A stretch of DNA of 19,940 bases from Obelidium mucronatum. Taxonomy: Eukaryota > Chytridiomycota > Chytridiomycetes > Chytridiales > Chytriomycetaceae. Both the position numbers and the translations under genes were made by a program. Positions within the stretch are counted from its first letter, which is position 1, and each line of letters starts with the position of its first letter. Below are positions 1 through 10,500 of the stretch, piece by piece. The stretch is from NCBI GenBank assembly GCA_025765595.1, contig JAIVFH010000442.1:1-19940 (forward strand), written 5' to 3'. The notes beneath the pieces are model-generated. The model searched no databases, had not been told where the DNA came from, and was given only the letters and a program-made list of their open reading frames with translations.

Positions 1-2
1 CG

Positions 3-600
3 GCAATGGATGACCTCTTTTGGGATTCCGCGGACGGCGGATACTTTTCAGGAATGGAGGGCGACGATGGAGTCTTGATTCGAATGAAAGATGGTTGATT
101 GTTTCGACGCTCAACTTTTAAACATGCATGGATAAGCTGATAATTTTATAACAGAATATGACGGGGCAGAGCCGACAGCATCATCCATTGCTGTCAAGAA
201 ACTGCTACGTCTGGAAGCCATGACAACCAACGCGGAATTCAAGAACAAGGCCGTCAAAACCTTTTCATCGATGCTTGGGGTTTTGGGACAGGCTCCGCGT
301 GCTGTCCCACAGATGGTGGCCAACTGGATTGCGCATCAGCGGGGAATCACGGAGGTGGCTTTGCAAGGGAAGTTGGATCCAGATGCAGAGTACGTGTTGA
401 GAACGTCGTTTCATCCTCTTTTGACTGTTGTTTAGGCTCAAAAGGGATGGTTGGTGGAACAGAATGAGTTGCTCAGGTCAATTAGTGAAAGCAATGGTGA
501 TGGTAGTTCGGGTCCGGGAAGAGTGTTTGTTTGTGAGGATGGGGCTTGTAATGCGCCAGTATCTACTTCTGAAGATGTGAGGCGTGTTTTGGGGATCTAA
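3..600 (+). CDS. SPATA20/YyaL-like protein (DUF255 family), C-terminal part
   Basis: This is the 3' end of a gene that starts before the window. Exons read 3-93, 155-393 and 436-600, with introns 94-154 (61 bp) and 394-435 (42 bp). The joined protein contains FWDSADGGYFS, then KDEYDGAEPTASS across the first junction, and ends with VFVCEDGACNAP. These resemble the C-terminal half of the SPATA20/YyaL family, which has an N-terminal thioredoxin-like DUF255 domain followed by a six-hairpin (alpha/alpha) barrel. The D-G-A-E-P motif and the final Cys-containing strand before the stop are the strongest signs. The N-terminal thioredoxin part lies outside. The biochemical role of the family is not settled. 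The second donor (GTGTTG) is weak and was chosen because it alone keeps the frame into exon 3. It converges on the next gene, with 174 bp between the stops. Confidence 0.8.
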
Positions 601-760
601 TTTTTTTTCCATTGTGGAGTTTGTCATTATAAAGCATCACCACACAAAAACCAATACAATGCAATTCACCTTGCACCTGAAAAGATTGTCAGACTACGAT
701 ATTATTCTGTAACTGCGTTTGCTCCATCATTATTCAATTTCTGGCGATTAAAAGTAAGAA

Positions 761-766
761 TTTATT
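761..766 (-). terminator. Poly(A) signal of the Mug135-like gene
   Basis: AATAAA on the minus strand, 9 bp past the stop of the gene at 775-1430. It lies in the 174-bp convergent gap 601-774, where I see no other feature. Confidence 0.45.
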
Positions 767-774
767 GTTTAATT

Positions 775-1430
775 TCAACTCAAACCCATCAAAAATCTCT
801 TAAACTTTAAAACTTGAGTAGCGTGATCATCCCCAACAACAATCTCAAACGAGTTGTTGTAAAACATGGCCAAATACCCGATTTCGGCTTGGGTAAGTGG
901 TACTTGATGCGACATGGCCAAGAAGGGGAATACTTGCGGAGGCACTGCCAAGATACCTGGTGGTGGCGGTGGGGCTGCAAGGACTGCCGCAATTGCAGCT
1001 GGTATCCCGCGCGGTGGAACCATGGCGGCCAGTGGTACTTGACCGAATCCAGGCACGGTTTTGGCTGGCTTCATGATTTCAGTGCTGTTGGGCCAGGCGA
1101 ATGCCTGCAAATAAGCAATGGAAGGAAAGAGCCAGTCAGATAACGATGGAATCATTACCAAAGTCTAAAGTAGACAGTGTTCACCTGTTCGTTTCTGCGG
1201 GAGACTGTGACGTTGTGGAGTTGTGCTTGCAGGGCCGCCAGGGCGGCAAACTGGTTCGCGGCCCAGGCGGCAAACCACGGCGGCGCGGCCCCCGCCTCGG
1301 CGGCAGTGGCCAGCGGAACACAGACAACGTCGGCATCGACACCACCGGCTGCGACCGCATTCGTGTTGAAGTCATCAAGCGCGTTGGTGGCGGCGTTGGC
1401 AAAGAGGGGGGAAGCATTGATGCCGGCCAT
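775..1430 (-). CDS. Small Ala/Pro-rich protein, possibly Mug135-like
   Basis: There are two exons: 1185-1430 (82 codons, phase 0) and 775-1104, with an 80-bp intron at 1105-1184 (GTGAAC...TTGCAG). The joined protein is 191 residues. It has an alanine-rich N-terminal half with a short helical stretch (QFAALAALQAQLHNV), then a central Pro/Ala segment with a PPPPP run. It ends in a more ordered part around LTQAEIGYLAMFYNNSFEIV and LKFKRFLMG. The order helical segment, P-F-P motif, then a short helical domain at the C-terminus recalls the fungal Mug135-like C-terminal domain, named after a meiotically up-regulated gene of fission yeast. The match is by eye and weak. There is no signal peptide or membrane segment, so a cytosolic or nuclear protein is likely. 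It is divergent with the MA3 gene that starts 183 bp away. Confidence 0.65.
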
Positions 1431-1613
1431 TTTCTTTTTCTTTTCTTATTGTTTGTCTGACTCTGTAAAACTTTTGTCCTTCTTGTTTCGTGCCTCGCTG
1501 CCTTTAACAAGTCACAGGGTCTTTTTAACAATCACATCAAATACACCAAAATAAACCCACACACCGAGATTTTCGATTATTCTTGTAAATCACACACGCC
1601 CTCACAGTTGGAC
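1431..1613. promoter_or_regulatory. Divergent intergenic region (putative two-way promoter)
   Basis: These 183 bp separate the start codons of the Mug135-like gene (minus) and the first MA3 gene (plus), so both promoters must lie here or overlap the genes. The minus-gene side is rich in pyrimidine tracts on the plus strand. I see no clear TATA box. Confidence 0.45.
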
Positions 1614-3249
1614 ATGGCTGCACCTCCTCCGCGCACTGCAATAACGCGTTTTACGGCAAAATCAATCCTAGAAAGACCGAGTTTGATCCAAAGCGAGGCT
1701 TCAAACTCTTCTCTGGCGACGCTGTATGATGCTCTAGAACCTGATGGCAATGGCAGTCAGTTCACACCACCACCACTGAAACTAAAACCAAAACAACGCG
1801 TCACTGCAAAAGACTTGTTGAAATTGTCAGGGACTTTAGCCACCGCAGTTGTCTCTGAGTCTGAAGCGAAAGACAATCAAGAAATTCAAAAACAAGTCGT
1901 TTCTGATTCAGAAAAGCCAACACAAGGCGGAGAATGTCCATTTGCACGCGGTGGAACCGATCAGAAAAGCAAAAAGAACCAAGTCTGTCCGGTAACAGGC
2001 CAATCTTGGGGTGACCAGAATACCGATTGTGAAAATAATGCTGTTCTGGTCGGATGCTCGTTTATGACAAAAAAGCAATTGGATCCAGTCGATTTGCTGC
2101 TAAAAGCACCCAATAATCAGATTGATTATTTGCAAGCTGAGGTTGAAGATTTGATGAACGGGATCCCTCAAGTTGTATTGAAGAAACATGAGGAGTTGCA
2201 GCAGTCAACAACAGCAACTGTTAACGGAGGAGCATCAAAGTCGAGACTCACTGCACGTCAGTTGCTTGGACTAGATAGCATTAGTCCAGCACTTTCCTCC
2301 GCCCTCCCACCTAAACCAGCCCTCGCTATTGCGGCAACAACTACCAAAGCAAACTCCTACGATTCAATGCTCGAAAACATCGACGTGAATTTACGTGATT
2401 TAAATGTATCATCTGAGAATGAAGATTTTGATGTTGATGATTTGTTGGATGGATATGGGGCAGAGGAAACAAAGACAGTCGACCCCGCCTCAATTCCAAA
2501 ACCCGTATCAGCAGCGGCTAATACTTCTCCTCCTCAACCGCAGCAAGAATTTCCTCTTGAATCCGCTGCTCGATTGACAAATTCCGAGATCCTGACACGT
2601 CTTGATTCTATTTTGAAGCAATGGTTTCGTGAATTTAATCCAGCGCAATTCATGAAAAGCTACAATGGATTAAACAACAGTCATTACACTAGTATATTGC
2701 TAAATAATCTCCTGAATGATGCAATGGGGAAAGGTGGTGTCGCTGTTGCCCATACTGCCAGATTGCTTCCTCACTTGGTCACTGAAAAGTACTTTACCCT
2801 GAATGATATCAGAAGCAGGTGAAAAAAACATTCTGTTTTGTTAGCCTTTGCCAATATTGTGTTTAAAACCTCATCACCCTCTTAGCTTGGCCAAAATCGC
2901 CTCTACTATCTGGAAACTTGAACCCCACATCCAATCATGCTACAAATACTTTGGAATTCTGTACGGCGCCATGATGGTCCAAGACGAGGAATACTTTTCC
3001 ATTGAAATCCTGAACGAGATTCTTGAACCACTTCTCGACTATGAAGAACGGCAAGATATTCTGCGTGCGCCTTCCGCGCTGGCTCATACGCTGGAAACAG
3101 TTTTATTAATGAAGGGCGAGAAGGGACTCAAGGCAACGTACAAACGCCAAAACTTTGATTTGCAACAGTTTTGGCCCAAATCCAAATCTCGGTTTGAGAT
3201 TGAGGATTGGATGGATGAAAGTGGACTCGAATGTCTTATCGAGTATTAA
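1614..3249 (+). CDS. eIF4G-like MA3-domain protein 1 (no MIF4G)
   Basis: Exons are 1614-2818 and 2886-3249, with a 67-bp intron at 2819-2885. The joined protein is 522 residues. I start at the first ATG (1614); the TTG six bases upstream is in frame but not a usual fungal start. Residues 1-320 look disordered and hold three copies of R-[FVL]-T-A-[KR]-x-[IL]-L (12-19, 62-69, 211-218) and an acidic patch near 268-280. From about residue 323 it is helical: KQWFREFNP, HYTSILLNNLLNDAM, a Gly-rich turn, YKYFGILYG and YKRQNFDLQQFWP near the end. The last part resembles the end of the second HEAT (MA3) domain of eIF4G, which binds the helicase eIF4A. There is no MIF4G domain and I see no YxxxxL-hydrophobic eIF4E-binding motif. 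PDCD4-type eIF4A sequestration is a possible role (inference). A paralogue follows 150 bp downstream. Confidence 0.7.
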
Positions 3250-3255
3250 AATAAA
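3250..3255 (+). terminator. Poly(A) signal of MA3 gene 1
   Basis: AATAAA begins directly after the stop codon at 3247-3249. The 150-bp gap to the next gene holds A- and T-rich tracts and nothing else I recognise. Confidence 0.4.
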
Positions 3256-3399
3256 AAAAAATTACTATCATTTTCCCCTTCTATTTTCTGTCCTTTTTTT
3301 TTTCGTCAAGAACAAAGTTCAAATTACTCTTGACAATCCCACAACACGCCAAAAAAAAAACAACTTCCATTCTTCAACGGAAATACTTTTGATCGCCAA

Positions 3400-4355
3400 A
3401 TGGCAGACTCTGAAAACATTATCCGGATCAACGAAGTCAACGAAAACGGCGTCTCGAAACCACTTGCAATTGGGTTTATTGTCGCGTCTTCAACAGCAAC
3501 ACTCTGCGACGACGATACAGTGGAACAAAACTCGGCCACGGCATCAAAACCAGCACTTCCACCAAAGCCAAAGCTGACTGGAGAACTGCTCGCTGAAGTC
3601 CCACCACTCTCACTGCCACCACAAAGCCCAGTTCATTCCGATCAAACTACTCATGTTGTCACTGAACGGATCAATGCAGTATCATCCAACTGGTTTCAAT
3701 CTTTCAATCACACTGTAATTATGCAAAAGTTTGAGGAATACGCTGCGGATGGGGAATCGACGCGTCAAGAATTTGTGGACGGGTTGCTGTTTATGTTGAT
3801 TGAGGAAGCCATTAAAAGAGGCGGCGCGGCTGTTGCGAGAACAGCGAAACTGTTTCCAGAATTAATCAAAGCATATTCTGTCTCAGCCTCAGATGTTCAA
3901 GCCTGGTAATACCCAAACTCTGTTTTTTCTCTCATATTCTCTCCATCTAACCAAAACTGTAATTTGCATGGACACCCAAAAAAAGTCTCGAAAAAACTAC
4001 CCCAATCATTCAAAAAACTGCAGCAGCAACACCCAACGTTTGCAAATACTTTGGCATCATTTACGGCGTGTTACTTACCGAATGCGAATCCGATTTCGGG
4101 CTTTTGTTCCTCGCAAAGATTCTTTCTGCCTTGATCCAGGACGACGCAGAGAGCTTACACATGCTCAAAATCATGAGTCAAGTGCTTGGGGCTGTGCAGG
4201 TCATTAAAAGTGACTCATACTTGGTGGACATGTATCAGCGCCAGAAGGTGGATCTTCAGTACTTTTGGCCTGCTGGGCAGCAGTCTGTGGAGAATGTCAA
4301 AGATTTTTTGGAGAATAATTCTCTGGATTGTCTTTTGGAATATCAGCGAAAATAA
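3400..4355 (+). CDS. eIF4G-like MA3-domain protein 2, short paralogue
   Basis: Exons are 3400-3905 and 3986-4355, with an 80-bp intron at 3906-3985. The joined protein is 291 residues. The acceptor (CCCAAAAAAAG) is unusual, but it is the only one after an in-frame stop that continues into the homologous frame, and its position and phase match the intron of the upstream gene. Residues 1-85 are a short disordered leader with Pro-rich stretches (ALPPKPKL, LSLPPQSP). The rest parallels protein 1 block by block: NWFQSFNHT, EFVDGLLFMLIEEAIKRGG, VCKYFGIIYGVLL, YQRQKVDLQYFWP and a C-terminus of LDCLLEYQRK. The shared end resembles the end of the eIF4G MA3/HEAT-2 region. This copy lacks the long N-terminal tail and its TAKxLL repeats. 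Both genes probably arose by tandem duplication followed by strong divergence. Confidence 0.65.
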
Positions 4356-4812
4356 GTGTGTTCCTTTGCATAATTATTTCAGTAGCGTTTTGTTGTGTTG
4401 AACAGCATCAGTCTTCAATTGGTACGATTAAAAGCCCCATTTTATATGGATATGAACCTCGGTTTGATTCTCTTCTCGATCGATTTGGTTTGTTGATTTC
4501 AATGACATGTGCTTGCCAGGTGCCACCCTGTGACTCGAAATCCGCCAGCCGAGTTTCAGCCTCGCTCATCATCCCAGCCAAAGATCCAACATTCTCTCAG
4601 CCACAAAGCACTTGAACAAACTCGCAGAAACGCAACAAAGCATTCACGGACTTAATTTGTAAGACAATTGCATTTTTTGCTCTCCTTGCAAAATTTCACG
4701 TCATGTGTCCGGTCATGGGAGAAAAGCCCAAGCCCGAACTTGAGAAAATCCCTTTAAGAAGGGGAAGCTCCTTGCCTCTTTTTCCTTTAGCTAAAAAAAC
4801 CTGTACATTACT
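4356..4812. promoter_or_regulatory. Intergenic region upstream of chitinase 1
   Basis: There are 457 bp between MA3 gene 2 and chitinase 1. I see no convincing gene or tRNA; an open frame from about 4328 overlaps the previous gene and has no family resemblance. The 11-mer ACCCTGTGACT at 4525-4535 and GTGCCACCC at 4520-4528 recur, in the same gene-relative region but not always the same orientation, upstream of chitinase 2. Close to the start codon, AAGCCCG and AATCCCTTTAAGAAGGGG (about 4727-4765) look like remnants shared with the other copy, and include a stress-element-like AGGGG. Confidence 0.4.
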
Positions 4813-6710
4813 ATGAAAGCTGGATCGATCGTGTCCGCCCTCCTGATGGCGCTTGCTGCCGTTGGAGTCAATGCCAGAGCCGTTGGTCCTGATGGAAAGA
4901 TCCTTGTTGCCTATCTGCCTTACTGGGACAATGTTAGAGCTTCCTACTTGGACTTTAGCAAAGTCACCCATGTCAACTATGGTAAGTCAACATACTGGCT
5001 TCATTTGATCAATCAATGTCCTAAATTCCCACCCACTGCCTCTTCAATTAGCCTTCGCCAACATTGACTCCATGGGATCTGTAACCGTTCCTGCCACTGA
5101 TAACTCCATCATTACCAACTTTGCCGCCGACTGTCATGCCGGAGATGCCAAGGCGATTGTCTCGATCGGAGGATGGGGAATCCAACCCTTCTCCACAGCA
5201 TTTGCCAGTGCCGCTGGAATCAACACTTTTGTCTCCACCGTCAGCGCTTTGATGACAAAGTACAACTTGGACGGTATCGACATTGACTGGGAATACCCTG
5301 GTGAACAAGGAGCCTGCCAGAACCCATGGAGCACTGCTGATACTGCGAACTTCTTGACTGCATTGAAGGCTCTACGTGCTGCTATTCCAGGAAAGCTGAT
5401 TACTGCGGCCCCACCTGCTTACCCTTGGAAAGACGCGACTGGACAGCCATCCAAGGATCTTTCTGCTTACGCGCAAATCTTTGACTTTGTGAATTTGATG
5501 GTAAGGTGTTTTGATGCATGCGATGTCATATAACTAAACGCGTTTGCCATATAACTAAACGCGTTCGCCAGGCTTACGATCTCAACGGTATCTGGGGAAC
5601 TCACACTGGTGCCAGTGCTCCATTGATTCAGGATGTTGGAAACCTCGGAACCCCAGGCGGTAACGTTCGCGATGCCGTCCAGTCTTGGCTCGCTGCTGGA
5701 TTCCCAGCCAGCAAGCTTGCTTTGGGTACCCCCTTTTATGGACACTACATGAGCCCAGTCTCTCCAATGACCAACAACAAGGACGCTGACATCAACGTCC
5801 CTGTCATCAAGGGATCTACTGGTCACGATTGTGCTGGGGCTGGTCTCGGTGGAACTTTCACTTTTGTTCAAGTTTACCCATACACCCAAGACACCACTGG
5901 TGAATGGATCAAGCACTTTGATACCTGGACCCAGACTCCATGGCTGTACAACCCAAAGACCAACATTTTCATCAGTTACGATGACTCCAGATCGATTGCT
6001 ATTAAGGCTGCTTACGCTGCCTGCATGGGTTTGAAGGGAGTGATGACTTGGTAAGTTTTCGTGAAGTTTTCTTTGATTTCCAGTTTGGTCGCGTTGTATT
6101 CATCGGGTTTTATGCACAGGGAGGCCACTATTGACGGTGGCGCTTTGATGCCGGCTCTTTCCACCTTCTTCACTGCGGCAGCTGGATCTCCAGGTGTTGA
6201 TTGTGTTGCCCAAGTTGCAAGCATCACCTCCGTTCCACAGCCATCCCCAACTAACGTTGGACCTTCTCCAAACGATCTTACGTCGCGTTGCGGTGCCTCC
6301 TGGGCTGATGCCAATACCCACTGTTATGCTATGTGCTTCTCGAACGCCCAATGTGGTGTTGGTCAAAACTGTTACAATGCTTTGAATGCCTGTTCTAGCG
6401 TGAGTATTCGTCAGATGATTGTTTGAGAAGTCGTTTTCTAACTATTTCCTTTTTTCCAGAACCAACACCCAGGACCTGGCGAATGTTTCCTCCCATGGGT
6501 TGCCTCTTATACGTATAGTGCAGACGTTGAAGTTTCTTACAATGGACAGAACTGGAAGGCTGCCTACTACTTGAACCCAGGAACTGTCCCAGGATCTGGT
6601 ACCAACGGATGGGTTTCTACTGGTGCCTGCACCACTGGTGGTTCAAGCTCCAAGACCACGACCACCACAACCACAACCACCACCAAGCCAACTACATCAA
6701 CCACTACCAC
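4813..6710 (+). repeat. Left arm of inverted chitinase duplication
   Basis: This pairs with 12301-14197 in opposite orientation, about 5.6 kb apart. Identity is very high in the first part of exon 1, exons 2-3, intron 2 and the start of the Thr linker (60 of 60 bases at 6651-6710). It is poor in introns 1 and 4. Confidence 0.9.
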
Positions 6711-7452
6711 AACTACTACAAAACCAACTACATCCACCACTACAACGACCACAACGAAACCGACTACATCCACCACCACAACCACAATTGTTCCAAGTAC
6801 CACTACAACCACCACCACGACTCAACCAACCACCAGTACCACTACCACAACCGCGCCAACAACGACAACTACAACAACCACCGCTCCAACGACAACTACA
6901 ACTACAACAACTTTGAAGCCAACCACCTCGACCACAACCACTACCACTACAACTGCTGCCACTTCAACCACAACTGTGGCATCCAACTGTTACCCTGCTT
7001 GGAGTGCATCGTCAACATACAATGGAGGAGCTCAAGTTTCTTACCAAAACGTCAACTACGTTGCAAACTGGTGGGCCGGATCGACTGATGTCCCACCATC
7101 TGCTGCTTGGAAGGCTGTTGGCCCATGTGGAGGCAGTGGATCAACTACCACCACCACTACCACTACCACCTCCAAGCCGACCACCACTACCGCCACTACA
7201 ACTACCACTACCACTACCACTAACCCAGCTACTTCTACTACAACTATTGCAAAGTCAACCACCACAACCACCACTACCACTGTCAAGCCAACAACGACAA
7301 CAACGACCACTACTAATGCGGCCACCACTACAGCTGCTTCTGGCGGTCCAGTTGTGGGTCAACCATGTACTGCCGGTAAGAATGAATGTTCTGCTGGAAC
7401 CATGTACTACTGTTTGGCATCCTCTTGGATCGTGTGGTACGTGGGCTGTTGA
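4813..7452 (+). CDS. Secreted GH18 chitinase 1, with two CBM5/12-like modules
   Basis: Five exons (4813-4981, 5052-5500, 5572-6050, 6120-6399, 6460-7452) give 789 residues. It should hydrolyse beta-1,4 links in chitin outside the cell. Residues 1-22 form a signal peptide (hydrophobic core, then NARA). The GH18 barrel spans about 25-385: SIGGW at 94-98, the catalytic DGIDIDWE at 130-137 with E137 as proton donor, the FVNLMAYDL strand across intron 2, and GVMTWE near 362-367. A six-cysteine module (about 423-457, RCGASWADAN start) follows. A CBM5/12-like aromatic module is at 468-516, a Thr-rich linker at about 525-632, a second CBM5/12-like module at 635-682, a second Thr linker at 688-753, and a small four-Cys end (754-789) that resembles CBM19. 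It pairs with chitinase 2 as an inverted duplicate. It converges on the ABC transporter gene, with 118 bp between the stops. Confidence 0.93.
5527..5568 (+). repeat. 21-bp tandem repeat in chitinase 1 intron 2
   Basis: Two back-to-back 21-bp units (5527-5547, 5548-5568) differ at one base. Each holds TAACTAAAC, which fits a branch-point site, and an ACGCGT core. Together they fill most of the 71-bp intron up to its AG. Confidence 0.85.
6655..6978 (+). repeat. Thr-codon repeat, first chitinase 1 linker
   Basis: This is a low-complexity ACC/ACA/ACT tract coding for poly-threonine broken by KPTTS, APTTT and similar units. Such linkers are normally heavily O-mannosylated and keep binding modules apart. 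The first 56 or so bases match the linker of chitinase 2 exactly, including synonymous positions. Confidence 0.9.
7144..7341 (+). repeat. Thr-codon repeat, second chitinase 1 linker
   Basis: A second poly-threonine linker, between the second CBM5/12-like module and the small C-terminal Cys module. It has no counterpart in chitinase 2, which carries one linker only. Confidence 0.88.
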
Positions 7453-7486
7453 GCAATGTACGAACATTTGGATATAGAAAAGAAAA

Positions 7487-7492
7487 AATAAA
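7487..7492 (+). terminator. Poly(A) signal of chitinase 1
   Basis: AATAAA lies 35 bp past the chitinase 1 stop, in the 118-bp gap to the convergent transporter gene. Confidence 0.55.
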
Positions 7493-7545
7493 GCCTGTGC
7501 GTCTATGTTTTTAAAATAGCACTTTGAAGAAAACCGAATTTCCTT

Positions 7546-7551
7546 TTTATT
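7546..7551 (-). terminator. Poly(A) signal of the ABC transporter gene
   Basis: AATAAA on the minus strand, about 20 bp past the transporter stop. With the signal at 7487-7492 it makes a tail-to-tail terminator region. Confidence 0.5.
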
Positions 7552-7570
7552 GGGTTGCGGTAAACCGAAA

Positions 7571-10500
7571 TCAACGATACAACCACTTCATGACTCCAAA
7601 GGCAATAACGCGATACAAGACTACACATATGACCAACCCCACCATGTTCAACGCCAAATGGTTGTCACCCACTGGAAACCCAAACAACTTCATCACATCC
7701 GTTCCAGTATGATACGCGCACTCCGCGTCGACGGGACAATCAATAATCATGTCAGGCAAGAATTCCGCAGCTGCAATAGTTCTCGCTGCATATCGAACCA
7801 CCGAGAGGTAATTCAAATTGGTTAGGAACACTGGCATAGCGACACTAATCAACCCCGAACTCAAGACCATAAGGGTAAGAATTAAAGAGAGTAATTGCAG
7901 CGAAAAGCCAGGCTTGGAGAAAAAGACGCTGAATGCGATTCCAATACTCTCGCCCGCAGACACAACACCAATCAGCGCCAAAATCAGGTACCCTGGATTC
8001 AATTGAAGACCCGTGATATATCTCGAAAAGATTGCAAATAATGTAGAAGCAATCAATTCAAATGGCAGTTCAATAAGCGTGTATGCGAGAAAAAATGATT
8101 GCGTGGATATAGCGCGGTCTTGATATTCAAACTTGAATAGGAGAAGTTCTTGGGGGAACATGGATATACATGTGATCATGCCGCTGTTCATCATACTAAG
8201 GGATTGTTGCTATTGCATCATTTTGATTAACTCAAACAAAAATGAAGCAAACTCCTAAAGCAAACCTCACCAACAAGTTGAGTCTTGAGTTCACTCCAGA
8301 TTGATCTGTTCCAATCTTAACATAAAAGATCATGAATATCAAAGCACCACCAAAGACGTTCATCACACGAGAAATGGCAAGTCCTGGTTGCCGAGTAAGG
8401 TTCAAGAAACTTCGAGACATTAAAAGTAGTAAAGCCTCCACGAATGGCAACTCCCGCATCAAAGACAACGCAGATATCTTCCCCGCCAATTCCGAATCGG
8501 GTTCCTGGTCTGACGAATGGTTCAATGAACGAGCCTTCCAAGCGTCAATGAGAATCGAAACTCGTTCTCGACTAATGTTTTCAGCTTGTATATTTCTCAA
8601 ATCCACTGACGCAACGTCTAGAGCGAAATCAGCGGGATTGGTCAAGGTCGGGAGGCAGTGGCCGTGTTCTGCCAAATGAGGAACAAGTTGCACACCAGGT
8701 CCTTCGTAAACGACCCTTCCACCACGAGCCAGCAACAAAACCCGATCAAACAATGGGAAAATATCGGATCTCGGTTGATGAACTGTGCAAACCACCGTGC
8801 GTCCTTTAGCTGCAATATTTTGCAATGTAATCATCATGTTTCTTGCTGCGGCAGAGTCAAGTCCCTAATTTTTCGATGGCGTTTTTTTTTTTAGGAAAAC
8901 GGTAGAATGATAAACTCCACAAAAAATGTTACCGAGGTGGGTTCATCCAATAGCAAGATGGCGGGATCCATCAACATTGCCAATCCAACACTGAGACGCC
9001 TTTTTTCACCACCAGAGAGCCCCTTCACATCGCCTCCACCAACCAGGGTATTGGCACAATCTTTTAGCCCCAGTTCCACCAGAACTTCGTCTGCACGATT
9101 TAGCTTTCGCTGTTTCGACCATGACTGTGGAAGCCTCAGCAAAGCTGCGTAAACCAATGTTTCGCGAGCAGTCAAGGCAGGGAGTAAATGGGTATCGTCC
9201 TGACGAACACTGGCAGTACACCCGCCAACAGAATGCTCCTCCAATGGAACTCCATTATGAAGAATAGATCCAGACTGCTTCGGCTTTAAATGAGATGGGA
9301 GACTCAGAGGACGCGCTTGAAGTAAACTCAACAATGTACTCTTTCCAGCTCCGGAAGCTCCAAGAACAGCAGTTAACTGTCCAGCAGGAAAACTCGCAGT
9401 AATTGAATCCAAAATCACAGTTTGATGCGCTTGAGTCTTGGTCAAGGAGGCAAATTTGGATGTTTTCGTCGGCTCGAGTGCAAAAGTCAAGTCCTTTAGC
9501 GTCACAGAGATGCTGGGTGTTTTGGTTCGATCCATATCAACAATCGCCTCGGAGCCTGCATCTTTTTTCTCCTTTTCTTCAGCGCCTTTCTTCTGGGATT
9601 CATTTGGTTGAGTAACGGCTTCGGCTTGTTTTACGCCTGTTGCTGGAAGAAAGTGGAGAACCAATCCAGCAACAAGAATAGTTCCCGCGATTAAAGCAAT
9701 AAACCCAAGAAACGATACGTGCAGAGGGTTATCGAAACCGATGCTCGCGAGAACATTGTTGCCGTCACAAAGTACACGGGATGGAGAGCCTTCTGGGATG
9801 GAAGGGCAGGCAAATTGTCTGTCCTTGAATTCGTTGTACGCGAAAATCTGATACGCATAGTAGGGCATCGAGAAGTACTTCATCCATCGAACGTATACGG
9901 GTACTGATGGAAGTTCAATCAGGAATCCACCAACAAGAAACAGCATAGTGACCGAGAGATCTGCGGAAAAAAAGAACAAAATTTAAAAACCAATGTGAAA
10001 CAAGGGAAGATAACTTAACTCGCAATCAAAGAAGCCGATGCATAATCTCTAGTGAAGGATACACATAGCAAGGCAGAAGCAACAGTAACCCATTGAACCA
10101 AAATCGTATCAACTACCAAAATACCAAAGTGGTAAGCTAAATTGTCTGTCCTTAGGCCGACCATGAAATACTATTTATTAAGCAAATATTAGCGTTGATT
10201 TTCAAGAGCCGTTGACGAGCTCACATACCATGATTGCAGAGTATATTATAGCAAGAATGGCATACAAAGCAAAGTGGAGAGACAACCAAGCGACAAGATA
10301 TGCAGGCACGCTATACATCTTGTCCCTCCTTTCGCGATCGAAAACTCTCATCCTAAGACGTTGAAGTTAGACTAGACAGTTGCCGAAAACAACCCAGAAG
10401 AACCTACTCAGAGGAGAGTTTGTACGTGATAAATAAAAGACCGCAATATGCTGGCACACAATTGATTGAGAACCCAATGGATTTTCTCGCGAATATGGAG

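Noticed and set aside
814..1143. Plus-strand Trp/Gly-rich frame opposite the Mug135-like gene
   Set aside because: It is a shadow of the Ala/Pro-rich minus-strand exon; only the minus strand gives a spliced frame with start and stop.
4328..4615. 95-residue plus-strand frame after MA3 gene 2
   Set aside because: It overlaps the end of the previous gene, has no recognisable domain and no splice or promoter context; kept as intergenic.
6567..7328. Long minus-strand frames rich in valine opposite chitinase 1 exon 5 (6567-6818, 7056-7328)
   Set aside because: They are the complement of Thr codons (ACN read as GTN/GGT), so the open frame is a product of the repeat.
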